Position numbers and translations under genes: made by a program
From: Oryzias latipes
Taxonomy: Eukaryota; Chordata; Actinopteri; Beloniformes; Adrianichthyidae
Reading direction: 5' to 3'
Assembly (NCBI RefSeq): GCF_002234675.1
Contig: NC_019871.2
Location: 17,330,331 to 17,394,330, forward strand
Length of the DNA: 64,000 nucleotides
Notes under the pieces: model-generated
What the model was told of the DNA's origin: nothing
Database searches by the model: none
Seen by the model: the letters and a program-made list of their open reading frames with translations, nothing else
Part shown: positions 1 through 11,500 of the stretch, piece after piece
How the letters are laid out: each line of letters starts with the position of its first letter
How positions within the stretch are numbered: the stretch's first letter is position 1

Positions 1-2993
1 TACAATAATAGTGAAACCATTTAAATAGTCAAACTATGAAATGCATCCAACACTGACATACAATATTAAGATTTGTAGGTTTAAAAAACTGTTCACCCAG
101 TAAAACATACATGGTTCATACTTTCTCTCTGACTTAGTTTTTTCAAGAAATGTAAAGTTTCTAAATTTCTGTTTTTAACTGTAATTGAATTGGCGGTCTC
201 AAAGTGTTGTAATACACTGATAACTTATATAATGAATACAAACAATGCACTACTAACATTCTATTACGTACCTAAAATAAGCAGGAATGTTCACTTAAAT
301 CTGAAGAAAGATTGAAAACAGGGCAGAACATTTTGTAAATCTATTCAAGTTCTTAGGTTTTCCTTATGGTTCTTTTAACAACCTTTTGAAAGAGAAAATA
401 AATACAAATGTTTTGCTGTCATGCTTTTTTCTACATGAAAGTAATGTGAGACAATGGTGTTCAAGTAGCTTATCATAATAGAGACTGCTGAGCCAGGACA
501 GACTTACTCTTTCTCAGAATTGTTTGCTTCCTTGAGTGGTTTGGTAGGATATGGCACAGTCTGGACTCTAATCCGGTGCTCAGTATTATTCTCAGCTGTT
601 TGTTAATTCTAGCAATAACAGCAAAACGCCGGTTCCACTGTGTGTTTGTGTTCTGGATTTCACTTTTTTCTTCTTGTCTTTAACAATCCAAATCACCCTT
701 AGAGCGATGTAAAATAGAATTTATTTTTGTTCTGTCTTTTTTTACCAAAAGTGATCAATAACAGAGAAAATATGTGTTAAAAAATTAAAGGCTCCCCCAA
801 GAACCCTGCCACAAAAACGGCTATGTTTTCATTACATTGATCCACACTGAAGAGGGTGACAGGTTTAGAAGTGAAAATTAAACAGCATTACAAAAGCAAG
901 TTCAAGATTTAGACAGGTAAGAACTCTGTCATGAAATTAAACCGTCAAGGTTGCTTGAAAAACAGATTTATGTCATTTTAACAATTAAATCAATACATAT
1001 TTTTATCATCATCCTAGAGCTTTTTTTTACAATTTCTTGTTAAGAATTTTTTTTAATAATTAATTATTTAAGAGATAATTCCTCTATGGGCTTTATTCTA
1101 CATATTGCAAAGAAAAAAATGTGACCTCTAAAGATTGAAACAATTGATGATGTGGTTCAAGCTGATGACTGAGAGCAAAGACGTCCCTGTTTGAGTTCTG
1201 GTTGAGGGTTGTTGGATGTTGACTTTGCATGTACTTCCATCTGGCTGCTTGGTTTTTGTGTTTTTGTTGTTTCTTTTTTCACAGTTGTTGATTGAAAAGT
1301 TGTCTCACTCTGTGATTGACAGGAGACCTGGAGATTTTCTTGCACAGTGACAACTGTGACGACTGCAGCCTATCAAGCCCCTGAATTTGAAAGGGTTAAA
1401 TGCTTCATTCAAAAAAAAAAAAAAATCTATATATACAGATATATATATTATACAGTAGCAAGTACCTTTATGCAGGTTCTCATAAATATGGTGAAAAGGT
1501 TTTCCTCTACCCTTTTGTGTATTTAATCAAACTTTTAATCCAATTAGTTGTGTTCTTCACAATGATTCACTGGGTTTTATGAAGGTTAGCTGTGGTAGTC
1601 CTAGCAGTCAACTTACCTCTTCATAAACAAAAGCACAACCAATTAACCCATTAAGTTATTTCTCATTTGTAGATTAGGGTTTGGTTTATTCTCTCTGAAT
1701 GAACCTGTCAATTTAGAGGTGTAATTAAATATAGTTTTGTAACTGAACTAGCAGGGCTATTTGGTAATTAGTTTCCACAGGCCATGAATAAAGACCAACT
1801 GCATCTGCTCAAATCTAAGGAGCCTTGCTTCGAAAAAGCAGGAAAACTGTTGCGTATGCATGATTTTTTGCAATTTAATCACCCTGGGATATGCACATGG
1901 GATGAGCTGCTATTGTTAAAGCCCCAGAACCAGTACTAATGGTCGGAACGATGCAAACAAAGCCCTCTTTGCACTAATGGAGCCTGTGTTGTTGGATCAC
2001 AAAAGAATGTCTTCTGCCATGTGTATATATTGGAAACGCTGTTCATGTTTTAGAACATCAAACCCTTGTTATTTTATTTAATGTAGTGAGAAAAATCCTG
2101 ACACAAGTCACTTGTCCTGGTTAATGTGGTCTCACCAAAACCAACAGAACAGTGAGCTGCTTTTGATTCTCCAACCACTACTTTGTTTAAAAGACAAATG
2201 TTGGATCTAAGACTGCTTGTACAACACCAAATTATCTTTGTCAGAACATTTCAAAGCCAACAAAAGCTCGGAACACAGATCTTCTGTTAAATCCTCATTG
2301 AAAGAATACATCAATAATCACTATAACAAGATGCCAATAATGGGTAGAATGACTGCAAGGTTATTGAAGAGGAAAAGAACCTCGTGCTTGAACCAGAGGA
2401 CAAAGACTTGCTGTTACTGTAATTTCTGACATGAATAAAGAAAGTGATTGTACTTGTTAGTTAGATCCAGATCAAATGAACCATCTTTCAATGACAGCAA
2501 GATGCTTGGATCCTAAGGCTACAAAGCTATCCAGGATAATCATGCTTTTTGTGTTTACAGTAGTAGACATTTATATGAACAGTTATAATGAGATATGGCA
2601 AGAAATTAACTTCCAAGTCAGCTAACTTTCAAATTGTCTTTTTGAAGATGTTTGTGCTGCTGGAATTAGGAATAACATAATTATTACCTATTACTATTTT
2701 GAGAAGTTTTCCACTCAAAATAGTCACAAAGTTGCTTTACGTATCTTAAAACATTATGGAATGGACCTCAAACTACTTTTCATTTAGTTAAGTCAGACAA
2801 TGCAAAAAAATGTGAGGCTTTTTTATTAGGTTTTGATGAAACAAGATTAATCATTTTCAATTATAAAAGTTATTTGGACTCAGTCACGGGAATTTGACAA
2901 TTTGGTCATGAGGCATTCTTGAGTCAATGGAACTTGAGTTACATTTTAACCTCAAAGTTTGTTTATCAAGTCAATATACACTCTCCAGTAACT
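1..2993. other. AT-rich non-coding stretch, one unassigned minus-strand ORF
   Basis: No recognisable exon was found. A 62-codon minus-strand open frame at 1157-1345, rich in Q/S/T/K, is followed by an AATAAA on that strand at 1092-1097; it is treated under findings. The first coding exon of slco1c1 was looked for here and not seen. Confidence 0.5.
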
Positions 2994-3192
2994 TAACCCT
3001 TGTGCTATCCTAGGCACTTTAAGGTTGGGAGTTGGGTCATCTAGACCCACTAGACAGTGCGCTGAACCTTTTTTCATCAATGATTTGTGATCTTCACTGG
3101 TGTCCATGGATTACATGAAATCTTTCCACCTTTATCCGCCTTTGTCATGGTAGGGAGAACACGTCAATGTAAGGGTGGGGTCATCTAAGATG
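2994..3192 (+). mobile_element. piggyBac-like MITE, copy 1 (3' end lost)
   Basis: Starts TTAACCCTTGTGCTATCCTA and matches the four other copies in this window through the internal block TGGGTCATCTAGACCCACTAG. The right terminal repeat is cut off after GGGGTCATCTAAGAT and is replaced by a Tc1-like fragment. The TTAA start followed by CCC is typical of piggyBac-type ends; family assignment is inference. Confidence 0.8.
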
Positions 3193-3554
3193 ACCTCTGA
3201 CCTCTGGCATCAACAAGGCATTTCTTCCCACACAACTGCCCCCCACTGAATATTTTCTCTTTTTCAGACCATTCTCTGTCAACTCTAGAGTTTGCTGTGG
3301 GTGAAAATCCCAGTAGATCAGCAGTTTCTGAAATTCTCAGACCAGCCCGTCTGGCACTAACAACCATACCACGTTCAAAGTCACTTAAATCTCCTTTCTT
3401 CTCCATTCTGATACACGGTTTAAACTGCAGCAGATCGTCTTGACCATGTCTACATGCCTAAATGCATTGAGTTGCTACCATGTGATTGGCTGATTGGAAA
3501 ATTGTGTTAACGAGCTGGACAGGTGTGCCAAATAAAGTGGCTAGTGAGTGTATA
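3193..3554 (-). mobile_element. Tc1/mariner-like transposon fragment with transposase N-terminus
   Basis: On the minus strand the sequence runs from the terminal region (ATACACTCACTAGCC, about 3552) through an untranslated leader to an open frame at 3406-3185. That frame begins MEKKGDLSDFERGMVV and continues SARRAGLRISETADLLGFS, the helix-turn-helix start of fish Tc1-like transposases. The reading frame stops after about 70 residues and the rest of the element is missing, so this is a dead 5' fragment. Confidence 0.85.
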
Positions 3555-4086
3555 TGAAACATTTAGTCTGTTAATTTGCTAAATTACTCCTTCATCTTTT
3601 CTTGACTGTTGGAACCCAATGTAATAAATCCACAAGTTTAACATTGTGGAATATTTCTTACTGCAGAGCTTAGCAAATACTTTGCATGCAGGCCAGAGTT
3701 TTCTAGACGCGCAGCTAAGTCTCCATGTGGCAGTATTTAAACCGTGCCCTGAAAGTTTATCCTCGCTGTGTTCATTCATTTTTTTCTTTTGCTCTGACAG
3801 GTGAACTTAAATAAAGTTGTATTTGAAAAGTTAGTGCCCAAAGAGCAAATCAGAAATGTGACAACTTAGAACTGGAAGAAGGAAGGATCTTTTCTTTTAC
3901 CATTTGACAGAATAAGACATCACTGTGTTGTTGCATGGACTTATGTTTATCTCAGATATCAGTCTGTCTTTGAGGAAAGCATGTATTTCTGATCATGTGT
4001 GTGTTACGTGACTCTCATGTGACTTACTTGTCTCATGCTGCAATCAGTCTGCTGAGGAGAAGGTCTCAGTTAGAGGCAGGATAGTG

Positions 4087-4180
4087 CTGTGTATATGTGG
4101 GTGGGTGTGTGTTTGTGTGTGTGTGAATGGGTGTTCAACTGCCTTTTGTGTGTGTGTGTGTGTGTGCATGCGTGTACACA
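4087..4180. repeat. (TG)n microsatellite, interrupted
   Basis: Two TG-rich tracts separated by a short unique stretch, including an unbroken run of about ten TG units near 4148-4166. Simple repeat; a frame reading through it has no coding character. Confidence 0.9.
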
Positions 4181-5562
4181 GAGGTCATATTTCTTTGAAG
4201 ATTTCAGATGTAAAATGTATGTGGAGATGTTTCTCATAACTTTAGGGTTTTATCACATTTTTCATTTATTTTAAACTTTTCGCTAAGAAATTGCAAAAGT
4301 GATATGAATGGGGCAAGCTGATATAAATAGTTACAATAAAACTAGCAGAAAGAACATTTCCAACCTTGTTCAAAAGAAACAAGAAACATTTTTCTTCGAT
4401 AAATGGAATGATTTACAGAACCTTTCCAAAAAATTATAATCACAGTCAAGTGTATTTAGTTCCATGATAGCTAATTTTCTGAAATCCTGCATTTGTGGGT
4501 TTTAAGAATACTACCCATCCGTGTCCTGTGTAAGGCAAAAAGTCTAGTTCATTTAATATGTAGGGATAGAGGCCAACGCCCATTTGAGATGCAGTACAAA
4601 TAGTTGATTAGCTGATGTACTATTCATTAAAAACATAAAAAACTGAGTTTACCATCAAAACTGAACTTTTTTTTTTTACATTTTGTGTTTGTTGATCAGC
4701 AGTTTCAACTCTCGAGATGCTAACCACTAATTTGTCCATGCACAAGCTGTTATGGTTCTGCCTGCTGCGTCAAACAAAAGAGGGATCAGCAGAGTAACAG
4801 CAAAATGTAAATAATGCAAGCCTCTGCTAACATTCAATCAAGTGAATGACACAATAACTAACCATCCCAGACTTGTCAAATATATTTTTGCTGTTACTTA
4901 CAAAATAAATATGAAAAGGCAAACCTTGAAAATGTTGAGGGATCTATAAAATATCTGGTTATACTTCGGCATGAGATTATTTTAAAATAACAGTTGTTCT
5001 TTTTTCACAGGTTTGTGATAGGAAACTCTAAAATGTTATCAGGAAGGATGAAATATTAAAAGAAGTGTTGAAGTGTTTTCTTGGTAAAAAGGTTCGGCAG
5101 AATTTTATAAACGAACAACATGTTTACCCTGATTAATTATAGAACTGATTTTTTTTAAACATACCGTGAGTCTTGGGGCAAAACGGGTCAAGTCAGTTGA
5201 GAACTTCTGCAAAGGAGAAATGTATACTACATTTATATATTTAGCTTGTGTCTACCCAATCCACCAAAAAAACCTAAAGGGGGCCTCAGGACAACTCATT
5301 TGATATCTTACTGTCCGACATGAGCAGATGAGCTTCCTTATTTGATCTAGTCTTTCAAAAGAATAGAGGAGGCTAGTAATATTTTTACTCTCAGATTTTT
5401 ACTTGTTTGAAGTCCTGAGAAATTAGCGAAACAGTGTCAGACGATGGTTTTAAATGAAACTTAAAATGAATACTGCTGTATAAATTAATCGTTTTTATGG
5501 CTTGTTTCTATGTTGATGTTAAATCTGTTAATCTCTTTCTTTTTATGTCTGTCTTTTTCCAG
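4181..5562 (+). other. Non-coding stretch upstream of first recognised slco1c1 exon
   Basis: AT-rich intron-like sequence with no recognised coding or RNA feature. It ends in a polypyrimidine tract and the AG acceptor at 5561-5562. It is probably part of slco1c1 intron 1. Confidence 0.5.
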
Positions 5563-8500
5563 ATATTTCTGGTAGCGTTGTCCTTTGCTTATTTTGCAAA
5601 GGCTTTGTCAGGAAGCTACATGAAGAGCACAATAACTCAGCTGGAGAGACGCTTTGACATCCCCAGTTACCTTATAGGAGTCATTGACGGTAGCTTCGAG
5701 ATAGGTGAGGAGACCCACCAATCACCGGTGTCATTCTCTTGTTCTGTTTGTTGCCTCTGAGCCTGCCTTCATTTTTTCTTTCTATCTTTGGGAGAAAACA
5801 TGAATGGGTCATTGATACGGTGGTCAGGATACGGATAAAGGACTCACCAGGCTTCAAAGAAGAGGACAGAGGGGTGTGTTTGTGTTGAGATGAGATGAGT
5901 CACAATGTTGAGAAAGGACACACAGAAGCCTAAAATCTGTGGGCAGTCAGACCCCAGACTTTATTCTTCATATTACCTTAATCCCTGCTTTCCCCAATAA
6001 TATATCTGTGTCTGTCATCTGACATGCTTTTGTCTTCATAAGCAAATTGCCTAAAAACAACTTTCAAATTCCTTGGGCAACTAAGTCTAAGTTTGTCCTC
6101 CTGTCTTAAGGGTTTTATTCTGGACTTGTTTAGTGTACTACATAACTGGTAAGAACAAAACATAGTGAAAATGTGTTAGGACTATCTGTGTTTTTTTCCC
6201 ATTCTTACAAAATAATTTTAATTTATCCCAGACTTAGTCCAGACATTTACATAAATGTTGATCCACTGATGGAATTTTGTAGCAGGGTTGCAGCTTGAAC
6301 ATTGACCATGAAAGTAAAGGAGGATTAATGGAGGATTTCTTTTTATAGACCACTCAAGCAGCTGAACAAATCAGTGTTCAGGTATTGTAACAGGATGTTG
6401 AAAGTGTGGTGAAAAGGGTAAAAAATGCTCCATAGAAACTAATTTGAATAAATCCTTTGTTTGTCTGTTGATCTTGCAGTCAGTATTACTACTGTTACTG
6501 AGCCAAGGGTTTGTAATCCAATGTTCTCTGTTGACTTTGTAGAGCAGGGATTTTTCTCCTGACACTAATCATTTTCAGGTTTCAAGATGAGATTAGACTC
6601 ATGGTTTATGGAAGCAATCATCTACTATCAGTCTCAATAGCCTTTCATGTTTTATGTTTCGGTGTTATGTGCTAGAGGACAATATGGAGGTGATGCCTTG
6701 GCTCAGCTGAATGTGGTGAGCCTCTGTAGCTCCATCACTTCATCCCTTGTGAAGACTGTTTCTCTCACGTGGCCTAGGCAACAAGCTTTTTCCATAGGAC
6801 TGTTGCCAGGGTAACATAGAGGCAGCACAGGGCAGCACGAAGAGGGAAAGGAAAGTGTAAGAAATTGGAGAAGAAAAGGATAGGCGACGAGAGAAATGAG
6901 AGATAATGAAGTGGGAGGAGTTACAAAGACGTATGCTTAACATTAAAGAGATTACGTCTGTCGGACGAAACGGCGGCGGCTGTGGATCAGAAGGTCGGGT
7001 GGATCCTCAGTTCCTAACATGACATCTAGCAGACACTGCCCTCGATGTACTTGTGATTATAGAGGGTGTTTGCTTAAATAGAGGGAAGGCTGTCTGGGTT
7101 TAGAGGAGTAGACATTCCACTGCAAAGCAAAAATCAAAGCCAGAATATCAGTTTTTTAAATATTTAAACAGCTGCTGGAAGCCAGCTTCAATCTCACATG
7201 TACATATGTGATCACATAGAGTTGTCTGCCGGTTTCCTGCTCAATAGTGCTTACGCACATGCCTTTGTTTGTTGAAGGATTTTGGGAAGGTTTGATGTCA
7301 TTCCATTGAAAAAAGCACATAATATGAATGGAACACGGTGAAATTTCATGATAAACAAAGTCTTTTACCAAGGCCAATTTTTTTTATTTTGCTTATTTGC
7401 TGTGAGTTTCTCCATTAGCAATGATAAAAGATCAGAAACATATTTAATGAAAACTTTTGGTGGTTTCATCCCTGCAGGCAATCTGCTGGTGATAGCTTTT
7501 GTGAGTTATTTTGGCGCCAAACTCCACAGACCAAAGATCATTGCTATGGGTTGTGTACTGATGTCGATTGGAACCTTCATCATCGCTCTGCCCCACTTTA
7601 TGATTGGACGGTGAGTAAATTGTCTAGTTTTTAATTCTTCATAAACATAGTAAGTATATTGTACATGCACAGTAGGTTTGAGGATCATGAGAGATCAGGG
7701 GTGGGTAAACTGAAGGCCGTCAGCGGCCCGTTAAACAATTTAATCTGGCCCACCAAACTGGAAAAAATCATTTTTGATAATCCTTTTTAATATAAAATTT
7801 TCCCTGTAGTTCTGGCGTCTACCCATAAATTATGCACTACAAATACTAAACCTTTGTTTAGGTGAAGAAAGTTATTTTTGGTGTGGTGATGTGGTGTCGA
7901 AAGATTTTCTGATGTTTGTGTGTTTTCCAATAGAAATTTTTTCCAATTATTTCACCACCACCTGAACGCAACATTTCTCTGATTTAATGTCATTGGTGCA
8001 ATTGGCTCTAAAATGATAACAAAACCCACAATTTTGTAATAAAAACTCCAAAATGTTCTGTTTCAAAATATATACTGTATATTAATTTTTAATCTAAATA
8101 AAGGCATGTTTTCATCCAGATTCCCTAGATGTTTTTTATCTTATGAGTTGTTTAAAAAAAGCAATCCATTCATCTGCTCCTGGTCCAGCTCTTCTGTCAA
8201 ATTTTAGAACTTTTTGTGGCCCACAAGTCAAAAGTTTGCCTACTCTTGTGATAGATGCTTATGTGGCCTCATCCAGAACTTAAAGCTGACAGATGACTTC
8301 AGGAAAGGCTCCACGGAGGTCATTACATAGCCTCATAGGGTTATTACTTTCACTTCTTTGGCTATAAACCTTTTGTGTTGTTGTTGTGCAGCTATGAATA
8401 TGAAACGTCAGTGCGGTGGGTTGAGAATTCAACACTTAGCCCTGCTCCTTGTCGGGCGGGTTTGCCAGCAGAGCTGACACAAGACGGCAAACGGCCTCAA

Positions 8501-11500
8501 GAACAATCCACAGGTGACTGTTTGCACACAGGCAACAAATTCCGAGTCTTTGCACTCGGATGGAAAGATGATTCTTCACACTCTCCCCTGCAGACTGTGA
8601 AAGTGAGTCTAATCTGTCAATGTGGATATATGTACTCCTGGGAAATGTCTTGAGGGGGATTGGAGAGACACCTGTTCAGCCTTTGGGGATCTCCTACATA
8701 GATGACTTTACTACTGAGGAGAATGCTGCACTGTACATTGGTAAGAACCAACCCATTGTATATCTAAATGATTTTTAAAATAAAACAGTGTGTATTATGG
8801 ATGTTATTTTTCTCGCATGTAGATGTGGACAGATCCAGTCTGCATGGCATAAATAATAAAAATAATCTTACAAAACGTAAGGGAAGTTGAAGCTGTTAAG
8901 CATCACAAAGGTTGTCATGGTAGCGAGTACTATTCATGGCCCGTCGCCATGCTGCTATAGGTCAGTAGATTTTGTCTGTGAGATGTATATGGAGTGTGTA
9001 ATGTTCTAAAAACCTTTAAAGTCTATAGCTGGGGTTTTCTGTCCTTTAGTGACCCTAAACCAACAGCTGTTTTTTAATGGAATGGACTTTCATCTCATCT
9101 ATGATTCCAGCTCTTTTCCCATAAACTCCAGGATGCGCACACAATGATATGTAGACATAAATGCATACAATAAAAAACTTTTGACCTCATTTAATGAGTC
9201 AGTTTTCCCTTGAATTTTGCTCTGCTTGCTAGAGCTTTAATATTAAGTAATAACTGAGGGTTTAATATTGACTATTATTGAAAAAACAGACTTTTTTGTT
9301 TTGCTAATGTATTTTTCTGTGTTGTTTAAACCCAAGGCTGTGTCCAGACTATCTCTGTTGTTGGCCCCGTGTTTGGATATCTACTTGGTTCCCTCTGTGC
9401 CAAGATCTATGTGGACATTGGATTTGTGAAAATGGGTATGTTTGCTGCGCTTTGTTAACATACATAAGCAATCTTAAATTCATTTCAATCCTTGCTGAAA
9501 ATGATTTGTTTGGAGACATGGCTGAAACTTTTAGGAAGATGTTAAGGCCGGTGTCACACAGCCACTTTGTACATTTTTTGCATTTTCCACGTAGATTTCA
9601 GTCTTTCATGAAAGATGCGTGATATACGTAATTCATAAGTGTCTCTTGAGTTTGTCATTCATCGACGTGTCCAAATGTCTGTCAAGAGTTTCGGCCGATG
9701 GGTCTTCACGTGAATTTGGTTTTGAGCTATCCAAAAACTTTGGTCAGTTGAGAATTACCCAGTTAATGCGTATTTTGTGTAGTTTATACCCAATAATTAC
9801 GTAAGTCTTACACAATTGTGCTTAAGTGTTGCAACATGTGTACACAATTTTGTGTCTTTCCACGATCGTTTAATGTATGTTCATGTACAGTACAGACCAA
9901 AGTTTGGACACACCTTCTCATTCAAATGAATGGGAAGGTTTGTCCAAACTTTTGGTCTGTACTGTATGTCTAACGGACTTTTCACGAATGTACCACCAAT
10001 GTATAACTTTAATATCGTGTATACAGCACACATATCATGTTCAAATGACGTAATTGCAGCACAAATCACTAAGAAATTGCAAATACAATTGATATATGAT
10101 CCCACATGGTTCATGTGCCACGTGTTCTTTACGTAGTTTATTTGTACTTCTTGCTTGGTTTCAACATATGTGGTTCATGATACATCTGTGAAAGTTTCAT
10201 ATAAAAGACCACAACGTTTCTCACTTTTATCAGGTATATTAATGTATAACCAATTTTCAGCAGAATGTACATAGTGGCTGTGTGACATGGCCTTTACTGC
10301 CTGAAAACTGACAGTATTTTTTTCTTTTGTTTTATCATATTTTGACATTTAACAGAGATATTGATTGATGTAACCTATGCTGGGATTTTAGATTAAATTG
10401 CCTTGTAAAACAAAAATGAAGAAGAAAGAAATTAGCTGTAATTCAGATTTGGTAAATATAGATGTAGGAGAAATGCTTTCACATCAACAGGACCTACTGC
10501 TGTTGTAAATGGTCTCTGAATGTGTAAGGTGGGAAGTAAACTAATTGTGATCAAATTTGGGGTTTTATAGGGGATCTGATTGTTTATGTGGTTTCCCTAC
10601 ACTAACGCTATGACAGACCCACATCATCTGGACAGCAGAGACGCAGCTGGTGTTATGGTTACCTTAATTTCTGTTACTTCGACATTATTTGAAATAATGT
10701 TAGAGACCTGAACATGTTTGTGATTAAATAAGTTACAACATGTAAAACTTGCACATGATGAATCGGTGCGATTTCCATCCAGCTTCATCTTTGCTCTAGA
10801 GAAACAGAGTCTTCATTGCACTTTATTTAAAGTGTTTGTTGCCTCATAGCACCAGCTGGACTTTTCAAATTACTTTTATCTTAGCTATGAATTACTGCAA
10901 TTTTCTGGGGAAACTCTTTGCCCAAAGAATTTTATACATGTGTGCCCTGCATGCTTGGTGGTGTGTATCTTGAGAACCCTCAAAACACATCATGTATCTA
11001 TTTTACTACCATCACCAGATCAAAATGGGAGGAAAACAGTGTGTTTTTTCATTTGCAAGTGGATCACAGTTAGCAGGTGCCTACTCAGTCCTCCAGACAG
11101 CTGCAAAGGATTAACATCCATCAGCTAATGAAGAAGACCAGCTGAGACAGATGAAGGACAAAGCTATCTGACAGCTATAATCAAATAAGGTGCAGTGGGA
11201 GAGAGAAAAGAGGGAGAAATAAATAGGAAAAAAGAACTCAAAATATGCAACCATGTAGGTGGAATCTTTTAAAAAATTAAAGATGTGCAGATTTAGAAGA
11301 AAGCAGGATGGATGATTTAGATCACTATTCTAGTTAAAAGTATTTAATTTGGGAAAAACTTTTTGAATGTTCATGTGCTTGATATTTGTAACAAAGTCAG
11401 TTTTATCGACATGGCTAACTAGAAACTGTGTCACTTGTATCCCTGGTGCAGAGACCATCACCATCACTCCAGCTGATTCCCGCTGGGTGGGTGCATGGTG

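Noticed and set aside
5497-5562. ATG upstream of the first slco1c1 exon in the same frame ([11 protein letters not shown]...)
   Set aside because: The stretch ends in a polypyrimidine tract and CAG acceptor, and its translation does not resemble OATP N-termini; it is intron read through.
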